A DNA stretch of 64,000 nt from Nitrospiraceae bacterium (GCA_919902665.1 CAKKRK010000103.1:1-64000), one strand, 5' to 3'; shown: positions 44,568 to 54,502, counted from the first letter of the stretch. The notes: generated from the letters alone by a model not told the origin. Numbers and translations are program-made.

Positions 44568-45943
44568 CGAACTCTCCTCGCATGCGTAGTACAGGCTTGC
44601 ACGAACCCCTGAACCAGGAGAGGATTTGAAGCCCAATGGGCATGGATATAGGAACCCAGCGTATTGCCACGGCGATAGCCCTCCCCAAAGGGCTCCCCGC
44701 CACGTCGACGACACACGTTGTAGGTGCGCTCGACGTCCGGCGAAAGGTGAAAGTCTGAATAGCGAAATTGATGGCCGCGAAATCGCAGACCTGCTGGACC
44801 AAGCAGCGTGTTTTCCTTCGTCTCGACCTCGACATATCCCAGCGCCTGCAGGCGATCTTTCATCTCTGCTTCACCAGGAATGAGCCCCACCATCGGATAC
44901 AGCGTGCGATCGAGCGTTCGAATGCCGCTGGATAAATACATGAGACCGCCACATTCGCCATAGATAGGTCCTTGCATCTCTGCAAACGATGCCACGTCTG
45001 TGCGCATGCTCTGGTTCCGAGACAGACCTTCGGCATGGACCTCCGGATACCCGCCTCCGAAATAGAGACCATCCACATCGGGCAAATGCGCATCATGAAT
45101 GGGGGAGAATCGAACAAGCTCCGCGCCAAGACTCTCAAGACGGCGGAGGTTGTCGTCGTAATAGAAGTGAAAGGCTTCGTCAAAGGCGAGGCCGATTCGG
45201 CACCGTACCCCTTCCGTAACAGTTTGTTCCATCGCGTGAGTTTCGGGGAGAGCCGGCGCGGCATGAGCCAGTGCTATGATGGCATCGATATCGCACCACT
45301 CGCTCACTCGATCGCCCCAGGCTACGAAGACGTTTTCCGACACCGTTATACGATCGGCGCTATGCAGTCCCAGATGCCGATCTGCAAAAGCCAAGGAGGA
45401 TTCCTTGGGAAGTCCACCCATAACGGGAGGTGAACCCTCCGTCGCTTTGCGGAGTAAATCCAGATGCCCACGGCTGCCGACTCGATTGCAGATCAGTCCC
45501 GCAACCTGAAGATCGACATCGAAAGTTGAAAACCCTCGGGCCAATGCTGCAACACTGCGGGCCATACCCCCTGTGTCGCAGACAAGCAGTACCGGTGCCT
45601 GTAGCCACTTCGCGATCTCAGCGGTTGACCCTTCGTCACTCGTCGGTGACGCGCCATCAAAAAGACCCATCACGCCTTCGAGGAGTGCGATATCAGCCCC
45701 TTGCGTTGCACGTGTGAACGTCGAGAGAACCGCATCACGCCCCATCATCCATCCATCCAGATTGTGACATGGCGCATCGGCTGCACGAACGTGATAGGTC
45801 GGGTCGAGGTAGTCCGGACCACATTTGAAGACAGCCACGCGCAGTCCCCTTGCACGCAATGCCCGAACAAGACCAACCATGACTGTCGTCTTGCCGACAT
45901 TACTAGACGTCCCTGCAATAACAAGTCGTGGGATCTTCAGCAT
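44564..45943 (-). CDS. cbiA: cobyrinic acid a,c-diamide synthase (CbiA/CobB)
   Basis: A 459-residue glutamine-dependent amidase. P-loop AGTSSNVGKTTV, then FKCGPDYLDPTYH and LLEGVMGLFDG in the N-terminal ATPase; the glutaminase Cys in YGECGGLMYL and the C-terminal GNTLGSYIHAHW complete the picture. It amidates the a and c acetate groups. It follows cobA-hemD after a 109-base gap in which I see no riboswitch or clear promoter. Confidence 0.95.
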   Translation of the reverse strand: MLKIPRLVIAGTSSNVGKTTVMVGLVRALRARGLRVAVFKCGPDYLDPTYHVRAADAPCHNLDGWMMGRDAVLSTFTRATQGADIALLEGVMGLFDGASPTSDEGSTAEIAKWLQAPVLLVCDTGGMARSVAALARGFSTFDVDLQVAGLICNRVGSRGHLDLLRKATEGSPPVMGGLPKESSLAFADRHLGLHSADRITVSENVFVAWGDRVSEWCDIDAIIALAHAAPALPETHAMEQTVTEGVRCRIGLAFDEAFHFYYDDNLRRLESLGAELVRFSPIHDAHLPDVDGLYFGGGYPEVHAEGLSRNQSMRTDVASFAEMQGPIYGECGGLMYLSSGIRTLDRTLYPMVGLIPGEAEMKDRLQALGYVEVETKENTLLGPAGLRFRGHQFRYSDFHLSPDVERTYNVCRRRGGEPFGEGYRRGNTLGSYIHAHWASNPLLVQGFVQACTTHARRVR

Positions 45944-46052
45944 TCCATATCCTTATGAGTCGAGAACGGACCTAGCAATGGATCTCACATTCAATTCTGG
46001 CTTTACGAAGGAATATCGTCGTAGTTCAAAGACCCAGGAACATCATGATCCG

Positions 46053-47528
46053 TCACAATCTCTTCATCATCGTCACAACAAGAGATACCAACGATGCGAC
46101 GCTGTCTTCCTCAGCCCGAACCACAGACTGAGCCCCACATTGACGCGCCGCGGCTTCGGTCTGTGGCCCAATAGCCGCCATCGGCACCCTCAATAGAGCC
46201 TGACCGAAATCACCTGACAGGACAGTGCGAGCCGCAGAGGAGCTGGGCAGCACCACAAGATCGATCGGCGGCAACGATGCAGTGGGCATCCGGTGAACAT
46301 AACGGTAGACAGCGATCGTCTCGACTTCTGCACCAATTTTCATGAGTTCGTGCTGCAAGTTCGGCCGGCCACCCTCTGCTGTCACCAAAAGAAATTGTCC
46401 CTTCTGAAGAAACATCCCATGCTCGACGAGCGCCTCTTGACAGGCACCACGCACAACAAGCGTGACTGGAATGCCATGTCGGGACAGGGCCTGCGCAGCC
46501 GCCATCCCCACTGCGATCACCGGCACGTTGAACGTGGGTGTGTGCGAGACCACCGTGTCGACACCGGTGGCACATCCAAAGACAATGCCGTTGAATTCCT
46601 GGAGACGCGCAAGGGTCGCTTCGATGGGAGCACGTCCCTCGGAGGGCACTACCTCGACCTCGGGCATTTCCAAGACCTCGGCTCCGAGCGTACGAAGGTC
46701 TGCGGCCAGTGGAGATCGGCCTGGACGTGCACGCGCAACCAGCAGCCGCCGACCAGCCAGCGGACTTTGTTCAAGCCAGGCGATCCGCTCACGCAGCGCG
46801 ACAACTTCACCCACGATGACGAGCGCTGGAATCGTCAGGTCGACATGTTGTGTCTTGTCCGCGAGAGACGACAACGTACCAACAATGACATGTTGATGTG
46901 GCGTGGTGGCGGACGCGATATAGGCTGCGGGAGTGTCGGCCGAGCGGCCTGCTTGAATCAGACGCTGAAGACTTGCGGATAGCTTTCTCGCTGCCATAAA
47001 CAAGACCAACGTACCTGTGCCGGAGGCAGCCTTGGACCAGTCGGTGAAACTGTCCCGATTCCCATCGACATCATGGCCACTCATGAAGGTCACATCGGAG
47101 GCATGGAGTCGATGCGTCAGCGGGATGCCGGCATAGGCCGCCGCACCGAGCGCGGCTGACACACCAGGGACGATCGTACAGGGGATGCCGGCTTCTGCCA
47201 GTTCCTCTGCCTCTTCCCCACCTCTTCCGAAAATGAATGGATCGCCTGCCTTCAAGCGCACCACCGTACGACCCGCTTTGGCGCGAGCCATCACCTCAGG
47301 ATGGAGTCGATAGGAGGTCACTCCTGTACCATGGCGTCGTCCAACCGGTAGTAACTCTGTTTCTGGTCTAACAAGTGAAAGGATGGCCGGAGAGACCAGT
47401 TTGTCGTAAGCCACCACGTCAGCGGCGCGCAGCAATTCCAGCGCTCGGACAGTGAGCAGCCCAGGATCGCCTGGTCCTGCCCCAACCAGATAGACCATGC
47501 CTCTTTGAAGTCTTGGCTCAGTCGACAC
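46053..47528 (-). CDS. cobA-hemD: uroporphyrinogen-III methyltransferase/synthase fusion (CobA-HemD)
   Basis: A 491-residue fusion. Residues about 11-250 are the SAM-dependent CobA part (VYLVGAGPGDPGLLT, VVRLKAGDPFIFGRGGEE, VPGVSAALGAAAYAGIPLTHR), which makes precorrin-2. Residues about 260-490 are HemD, which closes uroporphyrinogen III (RLLVARARPGRSPLA; VFGCATGVDTV). The two steps are thus coupled and feed both siroheme and cobalamin. I took the GTG at 47528, since AGGA lies 7 bases upstream; an ATG at 47498 is possible. It overlaps the cbiF stop by 11 bases. Confidence 0.92.
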   Translation of the reverse strand: MSTEPRLQRGMVYLVGAGPGDPGLLTVRALELLRAADVVAYDKLVSPAILSLVRPETELLPVGRRHGTGVTSYRLHPEVMARAKAGRTVVRLKAGDPFIFGRGGEEAEELAEAGIPCTIVPGVSAALGAAAYAGIPLTHRLHASDVTFMSGHDVDGNRDSFTDWSKAASGTGTLVLFMAARKLSASLQRLIQAGRSADTPAAYIASATTPHQHVIVGTLSSLADKTQHVDLTIPALVIVGEVVALRERIAWLEQSPLAGRRLLVARARPGRSPLAADLRTLGAEVLEMPEVEVVPSEGRAPIEATLARLQEFNGIVFGCATGVDTVVSHTPTFNVPVIAVGMAAAQALSRHGIPVTLVVRGACQEALVEHGMFLQKGQFLLVTAEGGRPNLQHELMKIGAEVETIAVYRYVHRMPTASLPPIDLVVLPSSSAARTVLSGDFGQALLRVPMAAIGPQTEAAARQCGAQSVVRAEEDSVASLVSLVVTMMKRL

Positions 47529-48309
47529 GCGGATTTCCTGGTTTCTTCGCGGCAGGTTCACCCTTTCTGAACCGGTGGGTAAACTCCGGATCGTACAACC
47601 GCGAATTCGCAAACTCGGTTGCCGTCAGCACACGCCCCACCAACACCATCGAAGTCGAGTTGAGCTTGGCCGCCTTGGCCTTGTCGGCGATATCCGCCAG
47701 GGTCCCGGTCACGATCACCTGATCGGGCCAGGAGGCTTTATGGACGATGGCCACAGGACAATCGGCTCCATACGACGGAGTCAGATCACGGACAACATCC
47801 TTGAGCAGGGTGATGCTCAGGAACAAGGCCAAGGTCGCGTGATGCTTTGCGAGGTCTTCCAGTTTTTCCCCAGCTGGCATTGAGGTCCGTCCCTCTGCCC
47901 TGGTCAGGATCACTGTCTGAGACAATTCTGGGAGGGTCAGTTCACGGCCCAGCGCTGCCGCTGCCGCAGTGAAGGACGAGACACCGGGAATAATCTCATA
48001 GCCAATCCCCAGCTCCATCAGCCGGCGCATCTGTTCTGCGGTGGACCCAAAGATCATCGGATCGCCGGTATGGACTCGCGCCACATCCTGGTCCGCATCG
48101 CGGGCTGCCACGATCACCTCGACAATCTGTTCGAGCGTCATCCCTGATGAATTCATCACCGTGGCATCCGGCCTGGCATGGGCAATGACTTCTTTGGGGA
48201 CCAGCGAGCCTGTGTAGAGCACCACGGGACAGGAGGCGATCAACTCCGCTCCGCGCAGCGTGAGAAGTTTTGGGTCACCCGGACCTGCCCCAATAATATA
48301 GACACGCAT
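47518..48309 (-). CDS. cbiF: cobalt-precorrin-4 C11-methyltransferase (CbiF/CobM)
   Basis: A 263-residue SAM methyltransferase of the tetrapyrrole methylase fold. VYIIGAGPGDPKLLTLRG at the start, HTGDPMIFGSTAEQM and the VPGVSSFTAAAAALG motif identify CbiF. AAAGGAG precedes the ATG at good spacing. It lies 10 bases downstream of a small unknown gene, inside the cbi run. Confidence 0.95.
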   Translation of the reverse strand: MRVYIIGAGPGDPKLLTLRGAELIASCPVVLYTGSLVPKEVIAHARPDATVMNSSGMTLEQIVEVIVAARDADQDVARVHTGDPMIFGSTAEQMRRLMELGIGYEIIPGVSSFTAAAAALGRELTLPELSQTVILTRAEGRTSMPAGEKLEDLAKHHATLALFLSITLLKDVVRDLTPSYGADCPVAIVHKASWPDQVIVTGTLADIADKAKAAKLNSTSMVLVGRVLTATEFANSRLYDPEFTHRFRKGEPAAKKPGNPRVD

Positions 48310-48319
48310 CAGAACTCCT

Positions 48320-48733
48320 TTACGTACACTTCAACACGGTCTCTCGCACAATGTGCCAAATCTCTGCCGGGATCTCTCCCAGCCACTGCGCATTGATTGT
48401 GCCACCTGATACAGCGCGATCCTCCTGTTTGGGGTCGGTCACTAGCCGCCAGAGACGATCGCTCACTGAGCCATTCCGCTGAATCACGAAGCGATCGACC
48501 AGTAGTCGAGCCAGGGCTTCTCCCTCGACAGTCATCCTTAGGGATGGTTGCGGTATCTGAACCGGGCGAAGAGGCGAGAGCCTAATAAAGGGCCGTTCCA
48601 TAGCGTTGATCACGCCAGGACTCTCGAACCCCACTGCGACGAAATCGCACGGTTCCTTGGGATTGCCCACCAGAAAGAACTGTCCTCCAGTCTCAGCCAA
48701 AATGGCTCCGGCTAACCGTCCGACCAGCGCCAT
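48320..48733 (-). CDS. unknown 137-residue protein in the cbi operon
   Basis: I do not recognise this protein. It has an N-terminal helix, a segment VAVGFESPGVINAMERPF and a C-terminal IPAEIWHIVRE, with no signal peptide, membrane helix or cysteine cluster. Its start codon shares one base with the cbiH stop and its stop is 10 bases before cbiF, so expression is tied to corrin ring synthesis. Too short to be CbiJ. A regulatory or accessory role is only a guess. Confidence 0.65.
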   Translation of the reverse strand: MALVGRLAGAILAETGGQFFLVGNPKEPCDFVAVGFESPGVINAMERPFIRLSPLRPVQIPQPSLRMTVEGEALARLLVDRFVIQRNGSVSDRLWRLVTDPKQEDRAVSGGTINAQWLGEIPAEIWHIVRETVLKCT

Positions 48734-49569
48734 CAGTCCATCTCCGAGACAGGAGGCACAACCAGCGAGAACCCCGGCCTCTGACCAGGAAGAACGGCGC
48801 CATCAAAACTGTACTTGTTCGTATAGCCGCGCGGAGTCACCATGTATCCCTCGAACATGAAGGTATTGCTCGACCCGATGATGACGGTAGTCAACATCCC
48901 GATCTCGTAATCTAGAAATGTATCCAGATTGGTCAGAACGACCTGTTCCATATCGCGATACGCGCTCTTTACGAGGGCTACCGGCGTCTTCCCCTCGCGG
49001 TGACGCCGAATAATCGCCTGAGCATCCACAATCTGTCTCGTGCGCCGGCCGCTGGCCGGGTTATAGAGACCAATCACAAAATCCGCACTGGCCGCTGCTT
49101 CGATCCGCTTCTCGATGACAGACCAGGGGGTCAGCAGATCCGACAGCGAGATCGAGCACGAATCGTGGACCAACGGTGCACCGACTAGGGACGCGCAAGA
49201 GTTAAGCGCAGTCATCCCTGGAATGAGTCGCAACTCCGGTGAGTCGCCCTTCTTCCAACCCATTTCTTTTAGAACCTGAAAGACCAAGCCGGCCATCCCA
49301 TAAACCCCCGCGTCCCCGGAGGAGATTAACGACACCGTTGCACCGTCTCTCGCCCGTTCAATGGCGGCCCGTGCACGACCGATTTCCTCTGTCATTCCGG
49401 TCTTGACGATCTCTTTTCCTTCAAGAAGATGACGGACGAGCTTGATATAGGTGGTATAGCCGACTACGAGCTGTGACTCGGCGATGGCCTTCAAGGCGGC
49501 AGGAGTCGCATGGTCTTGCGCACCTGGCCCGATGCCCACCACGTAGAGAATTCCTTTTGAATCGTTCAT
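48733..49569 (-). CDS. cbiH: cobalt-precorrin-3 C17-methyltransferase (CbiH/CobJ)
   Basis: A 278-residue SAM methyltransferase that contracts the ring at C20 in the anaerobic route. LYVVGIGPGAQDHATPAAL at the start, SSGDAGVYGMAGLV, and the NPASGRRTRQI motif mark CbiH/CobJ. It overlaps cbiG by 4 bases, and pairing with CbiG is typical of the cobalt-early pathway. The C-terminus extends about 25 residues past the usual end (MVTPRGYTNKYSFDG). Confidence 0.94.
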   Translation of the reverse strand: MNDSKGILYVVGIGPGAQDHATPAALKAIAESQLVVGYTTYIKLVRHLLEGKEIVKTGMTEEIGRARAAIERARDGATVSLISSGDAGVYGMAGLVFQVLKEMGWKKGDSPELRLIPGMTALNSCASLVGAPLVHDSCSISLSDLLTPWSVIEKRIEAAASADFVIGLYNPASGRRTRQIVDAQAIIRRHREGKTPVALVKSAYRDMEQVVLTNLDTFLDYEIGMLTTVIIGSSNTFMFEGYMVTPRGYTNKYSFDGAVLPGQRPGFSLVVPPVSEMD

Positions 49570-50717
49570 AGACTGACCACCTCCACTTGCCGTTTTGCAA
49601 AGGTCCGCCGCGCCACAGCCAGGGTCATTGATCGTCCCGCTCCTGGTTCCGTATAAATCTGTTTGGGCACGAGGAGTTCATCCGCCCCTGCCGCAAGCAA
49701 TGCAGCCGGCTCCGACACCCCGCGCGAACCGACATGCTGTTTCACCTTCTCGGATGGATTTTGAATGCCCGGCACCACGTCCAGTTGTTCCGGCGAATAG
49801 GTGCGCAAAGGCCAGCCATATTTCTCGCTCAAGGCCAGCAAGGCAACCTCGTCCTTCTTTACGTCGATGGTCGCCAGCTCTTTGACCGACTTGGGGGAAA
49901 GGCCCTGCTTCGCTAAAATGGTCAGGACTCCCCGATCCACCAGATCGGAAGCCGTGCCCCTGTCACAACCGATCCCGAGTACGAGACTCTTCGGACGATA
50001 GATGACAGCGTTCTTCCAATGGGCCGGATGAGACAAGCCGATCTCACGGTCCGTCGCGACCAAGAGGATTTCAAACGCCTCCGGGTCCACTCCCTCCAGC
50101 GAGGTGACGTAACGGACTCCCTCTGGCAAGGGCTTCCCGGCAGGCCACCAGTCAGGCTCTCCCGTTTCTTGTACAAACAGCACCTTGGTCGCATTCACCA
50201 CTGCAGCACAACCTCTCGTCACATTGCGATCCATGTCATCGAGAGTCCAGCCCAGGTCGCGTCCTAGGATATCCACGGTCAGGGTCCCGATCGCATCAGA
50301 CGCGGTCGTCACCACCGACTGCGCGCCCAACGCGGCCGCAATCCGATCGGTAAAGCTATTCCCGCGGCCAACGTGACCGGAGAGCACACAGATTGAGAAC
50401 CGGGCCGCGTCATCGATGCAGACCACCGCTGGATCAACCTTCTTACTCTTCAAGAGAGGCGCAATCATGCGAACGACCGCTCCAATACTGATGATAAAGA
50501 CATGGCAATCATAGGCCGTAAACGTCTCGATTAAGGTCGGGCCCATCGGAAGCGGCAAGCGTCGTGCACCGGCCGGTGCCGAGGCGATCAGCTTCTCTGA
50601 CACAAAGAGGTCGGCGCCTATGTCGGTGCCTATAAGGTGCGGCAGCAAACGAGACGCGATCGCAATCCCGTGCTTCGTAATGGCATAGACGGCGAACGTC
50701 TTGCGATCAACGGTCAT
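49566..50717 (-). CDS. cbiG: cobalt-precorrin-5A hydrolase CbiG
   Basis: A 383-residue protein with an N-terminal CbiG domain (AIYAITKHGIAIASRL, then LSGHVGRGNSFTDRIAAALGA near 115) and a C-terminal CobE-like domain (LGIGCDRGTASD, then EPAALLAAG). It opens the delta-lactone and releases acetaldehyde in the anaerobic pathway, so its presence marks that route. It overlaps cbiL and cbiH by 4 bases. Confidence 0.93.
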   Translation of the reverse strand: MTVDRKTFAVYAITKHGIAIASRLLPHLIGTDIGADLFVSEKLIASAPAGARRLPLPMGPTLIETFTAYDCHVFIISIGAVVRMIAPLLKSKKVDPAVVCIDDAARFSICVLSGHVGRGNSFTDRIAAALGAQSVVTTASDAIGTLTVDILGRDLGWTLDDMDRNVTRGCAAVVNATKVLFVQETGEPDWWPAGKPLPEGVRYVTSLEGVDPEAFEILLVATDREIGLSHPAHWKNAVIYRPKSLVLGIGCDRGTASDLVDRGVLTILAKQGLSPKSVKELATIDVKKDEVALLALSEKYGWPLRTYSPEQLDVVPGIQNPSEKVKQHVGSRGVSEPAALLAAGADELLVPKQIYTEPGAGRSMTLAVARRTFAKRQVEVVSL

Positions 50718-51496
50718 GCCTCAGACCCTCTCGTCGCTAATTTCGACATCGCCGGTACCAAGCCGGCAAGGAGCCCACTACGCTCCTTGCGCGACACGAT
50801 AATCATCGCGAAACAATCGCCCCGCTCGGTCTGAATCGTGCGGATATCCTGGACGACCCGCTGTTCCGCCATCGTGGCCTTCGACACATAAACCGCCCGA
50901 TCGGTCAAGCCCTGTTGGTCCAATGCTTCGACCACCTTGGGAATCTCTGTCCCCATCTTCATCAAGACGACGGTGTCGAACATCTCCAGGACCTGGCTCA
51001 GATCTTCTACTCCATAACTAGCAGGGAGGATGGCAATCCGTTCTTGTCCATCTGCCAAGGGAATGCCAGTCACGGAAGGCACGGCCATGATCGACGAGAC
51101 GCCTGGAACGACTTCGATGCGGATCCCCGGCCAGCGCAGTGGGGCTTCTCGACGCAGATAAATGAACGTACTAAAGAGCGAGGGATCTCCTTCTGTCGCA
51201 AACGCCACCGACAAGCCCTTCTCCAGACGTTCCCCGATGGCGGTAAAGGCGACATCCCACGCCGGACGAAGGCGCTCAGGATCCTTGTTCATCGGAAACG
51301 TCAAAAAGATGCGTTCTTGTCCTGGAACGTCACCCAACGTCGGCTTGAGAATCTTCCAGGCCATCGACTCTCCGTAATCGGAGCTGCGAGGTAGCGCGAG
51401 AACCTGCGCCTGTTTCAACACGTTCAGCGCGCGCAGCGTAATCAGATCCGGTGCGCCTGGACCGACGCCGACTCCATATAACGTTCCGTAATTCAT
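50714..51496 (-). CDS. cbiL: cobalt-precorrin-2 C20-methyltransferase (CbiL/CobI)
   Basis: A 260-residue tetrapyrrole methylase: GTLYGVGVGPGAPDLITLRA opens it, with TEGDPSLFSTFIYL and VPGVSSIMAVPSVTG following. It adds the C20 methyl group after cobalt insertion. Overlaps cbiET and cbiG by 4 bases, continuing the coupled operon. Confidence 0.94.
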   Translation of the reverse strand: MNYGTLYGVGVGPGAPDLITLRALNVLKQAQVLALPRSSDYGESMAWKILKPTLGDVPGQERIFLTFPMNKDPERLRPAWDVAFTAIGERLEKGLSVAFATEGDPSLFSTFIYLRREAPLRWPGIRIEVVPGVSSIMAVPSVTGIPLADGQERIAILPASYGVEDLSQVLEMFDTVVLMKMGTEIPKVVEALDQQGLTDRAVYVSKATMAEQRVVQDIRTIQTERGDCFAMIIVSRKERSGLLAGLVPAMSKLATRGSEA

Positions 51497-52749
51497 GAGA
51501 CCACTCCTGCCTGGCTGGGCTTCTCGACCGCAAAAATTTGAATAGGATTCAGAGATTCGTACCGCAGATAATGGGCCAAAGGTTCAGCACGCGAGATTTG
51601 GAGCAAGGTGACATCCGGCACCAATCCCCGCTTACGAAATGTCTGATACGTCTCCGCGACATTCTCCAAGGTAATGGCATTGACGACGAGACGTCCACCT
51701 GGTTGCAGGCGCTCCATGACGACATCAATGATCTCCTCCATACTTCCCTTGCTGCCACCGATAAAGACCGCATCCGGTGCCTCCAGACCAGTCAGCGCCT
51801 CCGGCGCTCGACCGGCGATGACTCGCACATTGTCGACCGCATGGGTCAAGAGATTTTCCCGGCAGATCTGAACACCTTCAGGATCAACCTCGATCGCATA
51901 GACCACCCCCTTGGGTGCGAGTAAGGCCGCCTCAATTGCTACAGAACCAGAACCAGCCCCAATGTCCCAGACCACACTGTCCGGCCTGATTCCCATCGCA
52001 GCCAACGACAAGAGCCGCACTTCGCGCTTTGTAATGAGACCTTTCTTCGGCATCCGCTTCGCGAACTGATCTTCGTGAAAAAACGGAATGGTGCAGGGCA
52101 TGCGCCAAGACGAATTGGAACGGACAAGTAAGAGCACATTGAGTGGGCCGATGTCCTGGCAGAGGGCCAGATCTTTCACGTCGAATCGCCGCACCCGTTC
52201 ATCCGGTCCAGCAAGATTTTCACAGACCCACGCCTCCCAGGCCGTCTCTCCATGCTCGACCATGCGCTGGGCTAAGACCGATGGGGAGTTCTTGTCATCG
52301 GTGAAGATCGCCACCTTGGTTTGCCCCTTGAGCTTGGTGAGAAATCCCTCGGATGAGCGGCCATGCAAGGAGAAAAACGCGGCGTCATCCCACTTCAAGC
52401 CGGCTCGAGCAAAGGCCCATTGCATCGAACTGGGCTGAGGCAGCACCTCGACATGCTCGGCGCCCAGCCGTGCGATCACCAGACTGCCGATGCCAAAAAA
52501 TAAGGGATCGCCGGACGCCACCACACAGACATTCTGTTCCTCTGCCAGTTCCGCCACCCGATCAAGCACCGACGACACACCACCCTTGAGGACGATCCTC
52601 TCGCCCTGAAATTGCGGAAAGAACTCAAGATGGCGATCGCCACCGACAAGTACCCCCGCCTTCATCACCGCGTTCACTGCACGGCTCGTCAGACTCGCAC
52701 AGCCGTCATCCCCAATCCCGACCAAGGTAATGGTCCGCCGAAGACTCAT
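51493..52749 (-). CDS. cbiET: cobalt-precorrin-7 C5-methyltransferase/C15-methyltransferase-decarboxylase (CbiE-CbiT fusion)
   Basis: A 418-residue fusion (CobL-like). The N-terminal part (about 1-210) is CbiE (ITLVGIGDDGCASLTSRA; ASGDPLFFGIGS); the C-terminal part (about 220-410) is CbiT, a Rossmann SAM enzyme (ITKREVRLLSLA; VWDIGAGSGSVAIEAAL; VFIGGSKGS). It adds the last two methyl groups and removes the C12 acetate carboxyl. Overlaps cbiC and cbiL by 4 bases. Confidence 0.95.
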   Translation of the reverse strand: MSLRRTITLVGIGDDGCASLTSRAVNAVMKAGVLVGGDRHLEFFPQFQGERIVLKGGVSSVLDRVAELAEEQNVCVVASGDPLFFGIGSLVIARLGAEHVEVLPQPSSMQWAFARAGLKWDDAAFFSLHGRSSEGFLTKLKGQTKVAIFTDDKNSPSVLAQRMVEHGETAWEAWVCENLAGPDERVRRFDVKDLALCQDIGPLNVLLLVRSNSSWRMPCTIPFFHEDQFAKRMPKKGLITKREVRLLSLAAMGIRPDSVVWDIGAGSGSVAIEAALLAPKGVVYAIEVDPEGVQICRENLLTHAVDNVRVIAGRAPEALTGLEAPDAVFIGGSKGSMEEIIDVVMERLQPGGRLVVNAITLENVAETYQTFRKRGLVPDVTLLQISRAEPLAHYLRYESLNPIQIFAVEKPSQAGVVS

Positions 52750-53396
52750 GCTGGCGCCTTTGCCGAGAGGAGCAGCAACGCATGAATGATCGCGACGGCA
52801 ATGGGACTGCCCCCCTTTCGGCCACGGGCCACGATAGAGGGAGTCGAGAGTTCCAGCGTGACCTCTTTCGACTCAGCCGCCGACACGAATCCAACTGGGA
52901 CGCCAATGATGAGCGCCGGCTTCGCTCCCTCCTCACGAATCAAGCGAGCCACCTCCAGCAATGCGGTAGGGGCATTGCCGATGGCCACCACTGCGCCATC
53001 GAGGACATTCAGGCGATGCGCTTTTCTCATGGCTTCAATCGCGCGTGTCGAATTGTTGGTCTTGGCCGTGAGGATGACATCGTCGTCCGAAATGAACGAA
53101 TGGACCTTGCAGCCGTAAGAAGAGAGTCGCTCCTCGTTCAGGCCGGCAGAAATCATCTTCACATCGACCAGGAGCGGACAGCCCCCTTGAAGTGCCGTCA
53201 CACCAGCTCGCACCGCCTCAGAGTGGAACCGCATGAGCGTCTTAAACTCGAAGTCCGCCGTGGCATGAATTACTCGACGCACCACTTCCCATTCGTCCGA
53301 GCTGAACTCGTGCGGACCTGCCTCCTGGTCGATGATGGCGAAGCTTCCATCCTCAATGCTCCGTCCGAGTGCCGTCATCTGTCTCATATCATTCAT
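52746..53396 (-). CDS. cbiC: cobalt-precorrin-8 methylmutase (CbiC/CobH)
   Basis: A 216-residue methylmutase that moves the C11 methyl to C12. The catalytic His lies in VRRVIHATADFEF (about 43), and GCPLLVDVKMI, VAIGNAPTAL and VGVPVGFVSAAESK-like motifs follow. The ATG at 53396 overlaps the cbiD stop (ATGA); longer readings upstream lie in cbiD. Confidence 0.95.
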   Translation of the reverse strand: MNDMRQMTALGRSIEDGSFAIIDQEAGPHEFSSDEWEVVRRVIHATADFEFKTLMRFHSEAVRAGVTALQGGCPLLVDVKMISAGLNEERLSSYGCKVHSFISDDDVILTAKTNNSTRAIEAMRKAHRLNVLDGAVVAIGNAPTALLEVARLIREEGAKPALIIGVPVGFVSAAESKEVTLELSTPSIVARGRKGGSPIAVAIIHALLLLSAKAPA

Positions 53397-54499
53397 GTGT
53401 GAACCTCCGGATAACGACCGAGCAAGGCCCCGCCGAAGTCGACAAGACTGGCCTCCACAAACAACTTCCCACCAGCATGGCGCTGACACTGTTCAGCCAC
53501 TTTTTTGCAAATCAGCGACGTGATGCAGACGAGACCAGCCTCGCGGCACAATTCCAATACATGCCGGGCAGTATTGGCCTGACGGATGGCCGCCACTAAT
53601 TCGTCAGGCGCGGACAGCTCGGCTGCCAGCGACGCTAGAAACTCCATATCCACTTCCGATCCGGCGGCATGTGTCTGCATCTTGCCATTGGCCATCTTTG
53701 AGAGTTTCCCCATCATCCCGACGATGATAGCTCTCGTAACCCCTCGCTTCGCACATTGCTTCACGCCAATACCGATGAAGTCGCCAACCTGAATGAAGGC
53801 CTGTTCAGGCAATCGCGGATAGAGGGCCATCGCATATTGTTCCGACTTGCCACCGGTCGTGAACACCAGTTCGCACAAACCCCCAACCGCTGCGACATCG
53901 ATCTCCTGCATCACGCTCGCTTTGAACGCCGCCGTGGAATAGGGCCTCACGATGCCCGTCGTGCCAAGGATCGAGATACCGCCCAAGAGTCCAAGACGGG
54001 CGTTGGTCGTCTTCTTCGCCATCTCCTCGCCATCCGGCACCGTGATCGTGACGATGGCGCCGGCATAGGGACTGCCGACGAGCTCTTCTTCAACCATCTC
54101 TGTAATATTTCGACTTGGGACCGGGTTAATCGCAGGCCCATCAATCTTCAGTCCCAACCCGGCCTTGGTGACTCTGGCCACACCAGAGCCTCCTCTGAGC
54201 TCGATACCAGGTTCGGTACGGAGCTCGACTTCTGCAATCAGTTCGGCGCCATGTGTGCAATCAGGATCGTCGCCAGCATCCTTAATGACGCTGCAGATTG
54301 CGCGCTCGTCCAGACGCTCGCAGCGTGCAAGCGCGAACGTGACATGCGACCGATTCGGCAATGTTGTTTCAATCTCAGACAGCATGGAGCCCTGCACCAA
54401 ACAACGGGTCGCAGCCTTAGCCGCAGCCGCCGCGCAGGCGCCGGTGGTAAACCCAGTGCGCAGGCCCTTTCGATCTTTTGGCGGTGCGCTCTTGTCCAT
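53393..54499 (-). CDS. cbiD: cobalt-precorrin-5B C1-methyltransferase CbiD
   Basis: A 368-residue enzyme that methylates C1 in the cobalt-early pathway. LRTGFTTGACAAAAAKAA near the start, the DAGDDPDCTHGAE stretch and NPVPSRNITEMV are diagnostic of CbiD. It lies after a small unknown gene and before cbiC. A 288-codon reading on the other strand is a shadow of this gene. Confidence 0.95.
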   Translation of the reverse strand: MDKSAPPKDRKGLRTGFTTGACAAAAAKAATRCLVQGSMLSEIETTLPNRSHVTFALARCERLDERAICSVIKDAGDDPDCTHGAELIAEVELRTEPGIELRGGSGVARVTKAGLGLKIDGPAINPVPSRNITEMVEEELVGSPYAGAIVTITVPDGEEMAKKTTNARLGLLGGISILGTTGIVRPYSTAAFKASVMQEIDVAAVGGLCELVFTTGGKSEQYAMALYPRLPEQAFIQVGDFIGIGVKQCAKRGVTRAIIVGMMGKLSKMANGKMQTHAAGSEVDMEFLASLAAELSAPDELVAAIRQANTARHVLELCREAGLVCITSLICKKVAEQCQRHAGGKLFVEASLVDFGGALLGRYPEVHT

Positions 54500-54502
54500 C
54501 GG

